The notes below the pieces were generated by a model, which saw only the letters and a list, made by a program, of their open reading frames with translations, made no database searches and was not told the origin of the DNA. Shown in pieces: positions 53,596 through 61,458 of a stretch of 64,000 nucleotides of DNA. The stretch is from Pedobacter ginsenosidimutans. GTDB taxonomy: Bacteria; Bacteroidota; Bacteroidia; Sphingobacteriales; Sphingobacteriaceae. Every line of letters starts with the position of its first letter. Position 1 is the first letter of the stretch. The position numbers were made by a program, and so were the translations under genes. The stretch lies in the NCBI RefSeq assembly GCF_001442625.1, contig NZ_LMZQ01000016.1:33634-97633 (forward strand), written 5' to 3'.

Positions 53596-54933
53596 CTATA
53601 TCTCTCTAATCTGGTATTCTTCTATTTTACGGTAAAGTGTGGTTAAACCGATACCCAGTAATCGCGAGGTTTCTGTTTTATTTCCTTTGGTATGGATGAG
53701 TACTTTTTGAATGTGCTGCTTTTCTATCTGTTGTAGGTTATAATCGTTTTCTATCGGTGCAAATTCAAAAAATTCAGGAGGTAAGGCGGTAGCGCTTAAA
53801 GCATCTCCATCTGAGAGGATTACCAAACGTTCGATCACATTTTTAAGTTCCCGGATATTTCCTTTCCAACTATGATCACTCAATATTGATAAAATTTTAT
53901 CATCCATTTTTGGTGCTGATCGGTTTACCTTATCTGCAAATTCTTTCAGGTAAAACTTAGCCAATGCAGGGATGTCGGCTTTGCGCTCACGTAGCGGAGG
54001 TAAGGTGATGGTAAAAACAGAAAGCCGGTAATAAAGATCGGAGCGGAATTTTCCAGAGGCTGCATCGGCCTTTAAATCTTTATTGGTGGCGGCTAAAATC
54101 CGAACATTTACCTGTTGCGTTTGGGTATCGCCCACTTTGATAAAGGTCTGGCTTTCGAGTACACGCAATAACTTTGCCTGTAAATCGAGGTTCATCTCGC
54201 CGATTTCATCCAGTAATAATGTACCGCCGTTAGCCTCTTCCAGTAACCCTTTTTTGTCTTTATTGGCGCCCGTAAAAGCCCCCGCTTTGTATCCGAAAAG
54301 TTCGCTTTCCAGTAAATCCGGACTAAAACCACTGCAATTTAAGGCCACAAATGGTTTTGCAGCCCTGGGGCTTTCGTAATGGATAGATTGAGCGAAAACT
54401 TCTTTCCCAGTTCCTGTTTCTCCCAATAATAAAACTGTAGTATCGGTTGCACTTACTTTTTTGGCCAGATCAATTGCTTCCTTTAAAGCTTTTGATTGAC
54501 CGATTATGGTTTCGAAGCTGTGTTTTTTAGCAATTTTGTTTTCCAGATCGGAAACCCTGCGCTGCAGATTTGATTTATCCATCGCCTTGTACAAAAGCGG
54601 AATAATCTTGTCGTTGTCATCGCCTTTTACGAGATAATCAAATGCCCCGTTTTTGATCGCCAGAACGCCATCGGCAATGGTACCGTAAGCGGTGAGGTTT
54701 ATAATTTCGACATAGGATTTTATAGCTTTGATATCCTTAACCAGCGCAACTCCATTAACATCAGGTAGTTTAACATCACTGATTACAATGCTTACATCGT
54801 TATTTTTAAGCAATTTAAGACCTTCTTTCCCAGTATTGGCCTGAAGGGTTTTAAAACCCTCTAATTCAATAATCCTGGAAAGTAAACTGCAGATTTTCTT
54901 TTCATCATCGATGATGAGTACCATGCCATTCAT
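53596..54933 (-). CDS. Sigma-54-dependent response regulator (NtrC family)
   Basis: 445 residues. Receiver with Asp53 (IVISDVKLPDVNG); AAA+ domain with Walker A GETGTGKE, the sigma-54 contact loop GAFTGA in ELFGYKAGAFTGANKD, Walker B LLLDEIGEM and arginine-finger region; a Fis-type helix-turn-helix at the end (TETSRLLGIGLTTLYRKIEEY). It activates promoters read by sigma-54 RNA polymerase after phosphorylation. No histidine kinase is adjacent in the window, so it is an orphan here. The gene is alone, convergent with the BtuF-like gene. Confidence 0.94.
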   Translation of the reverse strand: MNGMVLIIDDEKKICSLLSRIIELEGFKTLQANTGKEGLKLLKNNDVSIVISDVKLPDVNGVALVKDIKAIKSYVEIINLTAYGTIADGVLAIKNGAFDYLVKGDDNDKIIPLLYKAMDKSNLQRRVSDLENKIAKKHSFETIIGQSKALKEAIDLAKKVSATDTTVLLLGETGTGKEVFAQSIHYESPRAAKPFVALNCSGFSPDLLESELFGYKAGAFTGANKDKKGLLEEANGGTLLLDEIGEMNLDLQAKLLRVLESQTFIKVGDTQTQQVNVRILAATNKDLKADAASGKFRSDLYYRLSVFTITLPPLRERKADIPALAKFYLKEFADKVNRSAPKMDDKILSILSDHSWKGNIRELKNVIERLVILSDGDALSATALPPEFFEFAPIENDYNLQQIEKQHIQKVLIHTKGNKTETSRLLGIGLTTLYRKIEEYQIREI

Positions 54934-55050
54934 AGGTAAAATTTATGCTGCAATATTAAGTATAAAAATATCGAAAGATGACGACGCGGATAAAATAAAC
55001 AGCTTTGGCCTTTAAGCTTTGAGCTTCAGACTCCTGACTCTTCTTCCTCG

Positions 55051-55121
55051 GTTTGTGTCTCCACAGAACGAAAAGATAAATATTGCAAAAGATAAGGAGT
55101 GTTCTGTGGGGACACAGACAA
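55051..55121. repeat. Inverted repeat related to the GGTCTGTG/CACAGACC palindrome
   Basis: TTGTGTCTCCACAGAAC and GTTCTGTGGGGACACAGAC are imperfect reverse complements separated by about 32 bases. They look like a diverged, spread-out copy of the palindrome at 41056 and 60974. Confidence 0.65.
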
Positions 55122-55127
55122 CGGGTT

Positions 55128-55160
55128 GGACTCTGGACTTCAGACTCTGGACTCCCGACT
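55128..55160. repeat. Degenerate GACTCTG-type short tandem repeat
   Basis: Units GGACTCT, GGACTTC, AGACTCT, GGACTCC and CGACTT follow each other, the same style of seven-base repeat as at 5234-5272. Confidence 0.55.
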
Positions 55161-55238
55161 TATTTTGTACCTTTTTCGTTTCCGAAGCATTAAAGTAAAA
55201 GCTTTTTGAGCATATTTGGTTTTTGCAAAACAAATTCT

Positions 55239-57707
55239 ATGTTTAAGAGACTAACCGCAATATTCATATTTTGCTTTCCAGCAGTTTTTTGTGCTGCCCA
55301 ACAAGTACGCCCAGCCAAATCTTCAGAAATTTATAGAGAGATAAAAACGTTAAAACATCTTCCGAAAGTTTTATATCTGGCTGCTCATCCCGATGATGAG
55401 AATACTGGTTTATTATCTTGGTTAATCAACGATCAAAATGTAGAAACGGCTTATTTATCGCTTACCAGGGGAGACGGCGGACAAAACCTTTTGGGCACCG
55501 AACAAGGGGCAGCCTTAGGCCTGATCAGAACACATGAGCTTTTAGAAGCCCGCAGATTAGACGGTGCGCAACAATTTTTTACCAGGGCAATTGATTTCGG
55601 CTTCTCTAAAAACACCAATGACACTTTTAAACAGTGGGATGCCGATAGCATTACCGCCGATGTGGTTTGGGTGATCAGAAAATTTAGACCTGATGTGATT
55701 ATCTGCCGTTTCCCGCCAACAGCTGCTGCGGGTCACGGTCAGCACGCGGCTTCGGCTGTTGTGGCGGAGAAAGCGTTTAAAGCTGCTGCTGATAAAAATA
55801 TGTTTCCAAACCAGCTTAAATATGTTTCTGTTTGGCAGCCAAAAAGGTTGTTATGGAATACCTTTAGGTTCGGTTCTGTTAATACCACAGCCGAAAATCA
55901 GTTAAAGGCAACTGTTGGGCAATACGACGCACAATTGGGAATGGGTTATGGTGAATTGGCAGGATTAAGCAGAAGTTTACACAAAAGCCAGGGGGCGGGA
56001 ACACAGTCGGTGGCCGGTGTACGTTCCGATTATTTTACCCATGTTTTAGGCGATCCTGCTAAAAGAACTTTGTTCGATGGTTTAAGCCTTAACTGGTCAG
56101 ACAAAGGCATAGGCGATATTGATGAACTGATTGACATTATACTATTATCTTTCAATTATAATCAACCCGATAAGAGCCTGCATGGACTGTTGATGCTGAG
56201 AAAGAGAATTGTCGAATTACAGGATGCAGCCCTTAGAAAAGATAAACTTGCAGCTATCGATAACATCATTTTAAGCAGTGTAGGTTTTATGGGCGAGGTA
56301 GTAACCAATCAACCCGAAGCAATTGCCGGCAATAGTTATAATTTCCGTTTAAACTTAATTTCAAGATCGGCTACCCCTGTTACCATTGAAAGTGTGAATT
56401 GGTTAAACCAGACAGATAATTTAAATAGAGCGCTCGCTAACGACTCGCTGATTACCATTGAACGTAAAATCCAGATTCCGGCAGACGCGGCGCTTACTGA
56501 ACCTTACTGGTTAGCTAAGCCTGCAAAAGATGCGGCAACATTCAGCGTAGCTAATGATACTTTAATCGGACTTCCGGAAATGCAATCGCCAGTTAATGTG
56601 CTGTTGTCACTGAAAATAGAATCGGAAAAATTTGAAATCAGATTGCCTTTATCCTATAAAAAATTAGATCCTGTTAAAGGTGATGTTGTAGAAGCCCTCA
56701 GGATCATCCCAGCGCTCGATTTAAGTTTTAGCGAGCCAGTTTATTTTGCTAAAGAAAAAGAAGCTTTAAATGTTAGCCTTCGCTTAAGAGCCAATAAGAA
56801 CATTAATTATGGTAAGGTGAGTTTCAAGATCGGCAATCAGGTAGTGAAAACCTTTCAGGGGGTTAATCTGGCAGAGAATACCATCAATACGATGAATTTC
56901 CTTCTCCCGGTTGAAGATTTAGCAAAAATTAAAACCACCCAGAATAAATTAGAAGCTGTTTTTTCATCAGAATCGAATGAATATTCAAAAGGACAGGTAT
57001 TAATTCAGTACCCTCATTTGCCAACCTTACAGTATTTTGTTCCTGCCATAACATGGTTGATTAAGGGAGATGTAAAGGTATTGGCGAAAAAAGTTGGATA
57101 TATTGAAGGGGCTGGAGATCTGATCCCCGAGTTTTTAAGGCAGGCAGGTTTGCAGGTTGATGTGCTGACAGAAGCGGATATCCTAAACCCGATAAAACTG
57201 GCTAGTTACGATGCTGTGGTAACCGGAGTAAGGGTAATCAATACCGAGAAAAGAATTAAAAACTGGCAAACTGCTTTGCGCGGTTATGTAGAAAATGGTG
57301 GTACCATTGTGATGCAGTACAATACCACACAAGATATGGCGCTACAGGATTTTGGTGTTTATCCGTTTAGTATCAGTGGTAAAAGGGTGACCGAAGAAAA
57401 TGCAGAGGTTAAATTTTTAAAACCCGAACATAAACTGTTAAACTATCCAAATAAAATTACTGCTGAAGATTTTAAAGGCTGGGTGCAGGAGCGTGGTGCT
57501 TATTTCCCTGATAAATGGGATGCCAAATACGAACCACTTTTCGAGATGCACGATACAGATGAAGAGCCGCTTCAAGGATCAACCTTGTATGCAAAATACG
57601 GCAAAGGGAATTTTATTTATACACCTTTAGCTTTTTTCAGGCAATTACCTGCAGGGAATGTTGGTGCAGCCAGATTGTTCTTTAACTTTTTATCAGCTGG
57701 GAAGTGA
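55239..57707 (+). CDS. PIG-L family deacetylase
   Basis: 822 residues from the ATG at 55239, which gives a signal peptide (MFKRLTAIFIFCFPAVFCAA); an ATG 33 bases upstream in frame adds a non-signal-like extension. The N-terminal domain (about 40-270) is a PIG-L/LmbE zinc deacetylase: AAHPDDE with His50, Asp52 and Asp53, and the HGQH motif with His169. The remaining 500 residues are predicted beta-sandwich and a glutamine-amidotransferase-like domain (LIPEFLRQAGLQVDVLTEAD, then YDAVVTGVRVINTE). Likely deacetylates an N-acetylated sugar at the cell surface. Its stop overlaps the next small gene by one base, and the operon ends with a symporter. Confidence 0.88.
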   Translation: MFKRLTAIFIFCFPAVFCAAQQVRPAKSSEIYREIKTLKHLPKVLYLAAHPDDENTGLLSWLINDQNVETAYLSLTRGDGGQNLLGTEQGAALGLIRTHELLEARRLDGAQQFFTRAIDFGFSKNTNDTFKQWDADSITADVVWVIRKFRPDVIICRFPPTAAAGHGQHAASAVVAEKAFKAAADKNMFPNQLKYVSVWQPKRLLWNTFRFGSVNTTAENQLKATVGQYDAQLGMGYGELAGLSRSLHKSQGAGTQSVAGVRSDYFTHVLGDPAKRTLFDGLSLNWSDKGIGDIDELIDIILLSFNYNQPDKSLHGLLMLRKRIVELQDAALRKDKLAAIDNIILSSVGFMGEVVTNQPEAIAGNSYNFRLNLISRSATPVTIESVNWLNQTDNLNRALANDSLITIERKIQIPADAALTEPYWLAKPAKDAATFSVANDTLIGLPEMQSPVNVLLSLKIESEKFEIRLPLSYKKLDPVKGDVVEALRIIPALDLSFSEPVYFAKEKEALNVSLRLRANKNINYGKVSFKIGNQVVKTFQGVNLAENTINTMNFLLPVEDLAKIKTTQNKLEAVFSSESNEYSKGQVLIQYPHLPTLQYFVPAITWLIKGDVKVLAKKVGYIEGAGDLIPEFLRQAGLQVDVLTEADILNPIKLASYDAVVTGVRVINTEKRIKNWQTALRGYVENGGTIVMQYNTTQDMALQDFGVYPFSISGKRVTEENAEVKFLKPEHKLLNYPNKITAEDFKGWVQERGAYFPDKWDAKYEPLFEMHDTDEEPLQGSTLYAKYGKGNFIYTPLAFFRQLPAGNVGAARLFFNFLSAGK

Positions 57708-57811
57708 TGAAAAACCAATTCAAAAACTGGAATACCTGGTATATTTTACTCGCTTTGGCGCTGGTATTTCAGATTGTATTTTATTACCTGTTTACTAAAT
57801 TCTGGGCATGA
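57707..57811 (+). CDS. 34-residue single-pass membrane peptide
   Basis: ATG at 57707 overlaps the PIG-L stop (TGATGA) and its own stop overlaps the symporter start (ATGA), so it is locked between two genes. The product (MKNQFKNWNTWYILLALALV, then FQIVFYYLFTKFWA) is one membrane helix. It is probably a small subunit of the symporter; many sodium-solute symporters have short partner proteins. Confidence 0.65.
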   Translation: MKNQFKNWNTWYILLALALVFQIVFYYLFTKFWA

Positions 57812-59502
57812 GTAATATCGATTGGGCAGTTCTGATATTTACTTTGCTTGCTGTGGTAACCTATGGTGTTTTTATTGGTCGTGGGCAAAAAAGCAATGCT
57901 TCCTATCTAAAGGCAGATAATAAAATGCCCTGGTACATTGTGCTACTGGGTATTATGGCAACGCAGGCCAGTGCCATTACTTTTTTATCTGCACCTGGGC
58001 AGGCTTATACCGATGGCATGCGCTTCGTGCAGTATTATTTTGGTCTGCCGTTGGCAATGATTGTCATCTGCATTACTTTCATCCCAATTTTTCAGCGGTT
58101 GAATGTATATACGGCCTACGAATATTTGGAAAACCGTTTCGATAAAAAAACAAGGGTTTTAACTTCTTTGCTGTTCCTGTTTTCGCGGGGATTATCGACA
58201 GGGATCAGCATTTATGCACCAAGTATTATCCTCTCGAGCGTTTTAAACTGGAATATTTATTTAACCAATATTCTTACCGGAGGGATTTTATTGATTTATA
58301 CTTATGTTGGTGGTGCAAAAGCAATTGCACACACACAAAAACTACAGTTTTTGATCATTTTAGGAACAATGGCCTTTGCCGGATATCTTTTGGTGCAAAA
58401 TATGCCTAATGGAATCGGGTTTAAGGATGCGCTTTACCTGGCCGGGAAATCGGGTAAATTAAATGTAATTACCACCGAATTCGATTGGAAGGATAAATAT
58501 AATATCTGGAGTGGTTTAATCGGAGGCTTTTTCCTCGCGCTTTCTTACTTTGGCACAGATCAGAGCCAGGTTGGAAGATACATTACCGCGAAAGACAATA
58601 CCAATGCTAAAATGGGATTACTGTTGAATGGATTGGTTAAAATCCCGATGCAGTTTGCTATCCTGTTAATCGGCGCATTATTGTTTGCTTTCTTCTCACT
58701 AAAGCCTGCACCGATTTATTTCAATGAACGTTCCTATCAGTATCTAAAAGAAACTCAGCCACAGCAGGCGGCTGCTTTCGAGAAAGAGCATAACGCTTTA
58801 GCACAGAAATTTAACCATCAATCAAAAAATATCCTGGTAGAAAAGGAAAAGCAATTACCATCTTTAAATTCTTCGATAGAAAACTTTAAATCAACCCAAA
58901 AGCAGGTAAAAGAACTGCACAGTAGGGTAGAAGAAGCCATTAACAAGTCGAATTACAATGCAGAGAAAACCGATACCAATTATATCTTTTTATATTTTGT
59001 AAAGAATACCCTTCCCGTTGGGATGATCGGTCTGCTTTTTGCGGTCATCTTTTTGGCCAGCTGGGGCTCTATTTCTGCGGCATTGAATTCATTAGCCGCC
59101 TGTTCGTTAAAAGATGTGCACCTCATTTTTGGTAAAAAAGAGGTAGACGACGAGACTGAACTGAAATATAGCCGTTTACACACTTTGGCCTGGGGCATTT
59201 TTTCAATAGCTGTTGCCATGTTTGCTACACAGATGGGTTCGCTAATAGAAGCCGTTAATGTACTGGGCTCGCTTTTCTATGGACCAATCCTGGGTATTTT
59301 CCTGGTGGCATTTTATTTTAAAAAGATAAACGGACCAATCGTATTTATTGCGGCCATCTTATCCGAAATTGCCGTTGTTGCAGTATATGAATTCGATATT
59401 GTTTCATTCCTTTGGCTCAATGTAATCGGCGCAGCAGCAGTAATTATGTTCTCGGTAATTGGCCTCTTATTTTCTAACCCAAAAACCGCAGTCGACAGAT
59501 AA
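57808..59502 (+). CDS. Sodium:solute symporter (SSS family)
   Basis: 564 residues with about 13 membrane helices beginning DWAVLIFTLLAVVTYGVF. The family signature region ALSYFGTDQSQVGRYITAKD lies near 247-266. Between helices, residues about 302-391 form a long hydrophilic, coiled-coil-like insertion (EKEHNALAQKFNHQ onwards), which is common in Bacteroidota members. It likely imports a sugar or amino sugar released by the coupled PIG-L deacetylase. The gene overlaps the 34-residue peptide by four bases and ends the operon. Confidence 0.92.
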   Translation: MSNIDWAVLIFTLLAVVTYGVFIGRGQKSNASYLKADNKMPWYIVLLGIMATQASAITFLSAPGQAYTDGMRFVQYYFGLPLAMIVICITFIPIFQRLNVYTAYEYLENRFDKKTRVLTSLLFLFSRGLSTGISIYAPSIILSSVLNWNIYLTNILTGGILLIYTYVGGAKAIAHTQKLQFLIILGTMAFAGYLLVQNMPNGIGFKDALYLAGKSGKLNVITTEFDWKDKYNIWSGLIGGFFLALSYFGTDQSQVGRYITAKDNTNAKMGLLLNGLVKIPMQFAILLIGALLFAFFSLKPAPIYFNERSYQYLKETQPQQAAAFEKEHNALAQKFNHQSKNILVEKEKQLPSLNSSIENFKSTQKQVKELHSRVEEAINKSNYNAEKTDTNYIFLYFVKNTLPVGMIGLLFAVIFLASWGSISAALNSLAACSLKDVHLIFGKKEVDDETELKYSRLHTLAWGIFSIAVAMFATQMGSLIEAVNVLGSLFYGPILGIFLVAFYFKKINGPIVFIAAILSEIAVVAVYEFDIVSFLWLNVIGAAAVIMFSVIGLLFSNPKTAVDR

Positions 59503-59593
59503 ACTTAATTTTTACGTGCAACAGATATTTGCTGCCCGAGCGCAGGCCTAAAATTTGATACCTTTATTTTCGACAAAATAGATAACGCTAAAT

Positions 59594-60217
59594 ATGAACA
59601 ATGCCTGGGTAGATAGATGGAATGACCGATACAGTACCGATGAGTTTGCTTATGGCGAACAACCGAATAACTATTTAAAAGAGCAGCTAACGAATCTCGA
59701 GACCAGAACAATACTTTTTCCGGCAGAAGGAGAAGGCCGAAATGCTGTTTTTGCAGCTAAACTTGGTTGGAAGGTTTCAGCCTTTGATATCAGTATTGAA
59801 GGAAAGAATAAAGCACTTCAACTCGCAGAAAACAATAACGTTAGCATTGATTACCAGGTGGGCGAACTTCAGGAGCTGGATTATAAAGCTGAGCAGTTTG
59901 ATGCCATTGCCTTGATTTATGCACACTTTCCATCAGCAATTAAATCTACTTACCACAAAACACTAAGCAATTATTTACGCAAAGGCGGTTTGCTTATTTT
60001 CGAAGCTTTTAGCAAGAAACACCTTGATTATCTTGCCAAAAATGAAAAAGTTGGTGGACCAAAAGAAATCGATATGCTATTCTCAATCGAGGAAATAAGA
60101 GCTTATTTCGAAAACTATGAGATTCTGGTGCTGGAAGAAAAAGAAATTGAACTGAATGAGGGTTTGTTTCATAACGGGCAGGGCTCGGTAATCAGATTTG
60201 TTGGAAGAAGGAAATAA
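59594..60217 (+). CDS. SAM-dependent class I methyltransferase (TehB-like)
   Basis: 207 residues. It starts AWVDRWNDRYSTDEFAYGEQPN, typical of the tellurite-resistance TehB/thiopurine methyltransferase-like group. The SAM site is TILFPAEGEGRNAVFAAKLG (here GEGRN in place of GxGxG) followed by VSAFDISIEGKNKAL; the FDAIALIYAHFP segment is the next motif. The substrate is unknown. A single gene, 91 bases after the symporter. Confidence 0.88.
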   Translation: MNNAWVDRWNDRYSTDEFAYGEQPNNYLKEQLTNLETRTILFPAEGEGRNAVFAAKLGWKVSAFDISIEGKNKALQLAENNNVSIDYQVGELQELDYKAEQFDAIALIYAHFPSAIKSTYHKTLSNYLRKGGLLIFEAFSKKHLDYLAKNEKVGGPKEIDMLFSIEEIRAYFENYEILVLEEKEIELNEGLFHNGQGSVIRFVGRRK

Positions 60218-60363
60218 AGCGGTTTGGTCTATAACTGAGAAATGAATTCAAAAAAACAGCAAAATTTTGCACAATTTTTTAGACACTGGGATTATAGTTT
60301 TTATCAACCTAAAGCCATAAATTCGTAAAATCAAAAACAACAAAAACAGATAAATACAATACT

Positions 60364-60882
60364 ATGAAAACGATGATTAAATCAATCGCGTTGCTATTTA
60401 CAGCAATCACCATTTCTGTAAGTGCAATGGCACAAGATGCACAGCCTAAACCAAGTCCTGCGGCTACAGCAACAGGAAAAGTAAAAGGCGCAACCATTAC
60501 CATCAACTACAGCAGCCCTGCCGTAAAAGGACGTAAAATCTGGGGCGGTTTGGAAGCCTTTGATAAAGTATGGCGTGCAGGTGCAAACGAGGCTACTACT
60601 TTCGAAACCGATAAAGATATCGTGGTTGAAGGTAAAGCTTTAGCAGCTGGAAAATACAGCTTCTTTTTAATCCCTAAAGAAAGCGGAACCTGGACAGCTA
60701 TTTTTAACAAAGAACCAAAACAGTGGGGTGCTTACAAATACGAAGAAGCTAAAGATGCTTTACGTGTTGATGTTAAAACCAAAGCATTAAAAGCTACACA
60801 AGAACGTTTGGTTTATAAAATTACCAAAAGCGGATTCGCTTTAGAATGGGATAAAATTTCTGTTCCGGTTACCATTAAGTAA
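60364..60882 (+). CDS. DUF2911 domain secreted protein
   Basis: 172 residues with a signal peptide (ISVSAMA/QDA). The mature chain matches DUF2911 from VKGATITINYSSPAVKGRKIW, KVWRAGANEATTFETDKD, KYSFFLIP to the ending. The family is periplasmic or surface-exposed in Bacteroidota and its function is not known. Single gene with a terminator. Confidence 0.88.
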   Translation: MKTMIKSIALLFTAITISVSAMAQDAQPKPSPAATATGKVKGATITINYSSPAVKGRKIWGGLEAFDKVWRAGANEATTFETDKDIVVEGKALAAGKYSFFLIPKESGTWTAIFNKEPKQWGAYKYEEAKDALRVDVKTKALKATQERLVYKITKSGFALEWDKISVPVTIK

Positions 60883-60900
60883 TAAGATAAAATTATTTAG

Positions 60901-60934
60901 AGCCGTCCTGATTTTACATTTGGACGGTTTTTTT
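60901..60934 (+). terminator. Terminator of the DUF2911 gene
   Basis: CCGTCC and GGACGG form a stem over a loop of 13 bases followed by TTTTTTT. Confidence 0.8.
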
Positions 60935-60973
60935 ATGCCTTTTTTTGAAATGATTGGATTATAATTCTATTCC

Positions 60974-60997
60974 TTGGTCTGTGTCCGCACAGACCAA
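60974..60997. repeat. GGTCTGTG/CACAGACC palindrome
   Basis: TTGGTCTGTG and CACAGACCAA flank TCCG. It is the second clean copy of the palindrome at 41056-41077; half copy AGTGGTCTGTGG follows at 61036-61047. Confidence 0.8.
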
Positions 60998-61058
60998 TAG
61001 ACAGCTTCATGTATACAAGCAAAAAATAGAATTAGGAAATGAGTGGTCTGTGGTTCTT

Positions 61059-61320
61059 AGGGGCTATCAGTCCCGCCATTCGCTCTAGCTCCGATGGAAG
61101 ACCTGTGAAACAAGCAAGCACACCAAAATATAACATAAACCGGTGCTTAATCGGAGGCTGCCGCTGCTGTCGGGTTTAGGCACAACGGTTTTTGCACCCT
61201 GCAGCCCAACAAATGAAATACTGCTGTAGCCACTTAGCCCCGGTTGGAGCGTTACCCTGCAGCAACGAGGTAAGAGGCAGCGAAGCGTAAAAGCGAAAAA
61301 CGGGAAGGCACTTCTTATTC
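61059..61320. repeat. Composite dispersed repeat (AGGGGCTATCAGTCCCGCC ... AGCCCCGGTTGGAGCG)
   Basis: The left part reads AGGGGCTATCAGTCCCGCC and the right part AGCCCCGGTTGGAGCG ... AAAACGGGAAGG. The ends GGGGCTA and TAGCCCC are inverted, and the inner parts have the GCTATC/TCCCGCC and GGAGCG/AGCGAAGCG pieces that characterise a widespread intergenic repeat of Bacteroidota. It is much more G+C-rich than its surroundings. Confidence 0.6.
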
Positions 61321-61361
61321 TGTACAGGGCTTGCGCTTCTAAATTAAAAAAACATATTTTG

Positions 61362-61373
61362 TTAAAACGTTTT
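61362..61373. promoter_or_regulatory. LacI-type operator-like palindrome before the GH92 gene
   Basis: TTAAAACGTTTT contains the palindrome AAAACGTTTT found also at 34382-34391 before the first SusC gene. It lies 86 bases before the GH92 ATG. Confidence 0.55.
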
Positions 61374-61458
61374 CTCCCCTTTTGTAAAGAACCTAAAACA
61401 TAATATCTACTTCATGTTAAAATACTATTTTAGGGCGATTTAAAAACAAACACAAATA

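Larger units (their letters stand above)
54934..55238. other. Repeat-rich intergenic region between NtrC-type regulator and PIG-L gene
   Basis: Contains the inverted repeat at 55051-55121 and short GACT-type tandem units on both sides (55027-55042 and 55128-55160). No gene seen; the start of the PIG-L transcript must lie in the last about 70 bases. Confidence 0.55.
60935..61458. other. Repeat-rich region upstream of the GH92 gene
   Basis: No gene. It holds a GGTCTGTG...CACAGACC palindrome (60974), the composite repeat 61059-61320, and an operator-like palindrome at 61362. The GH92 promoter should lie between about 61360 and 61440. Confidence 0.6.
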
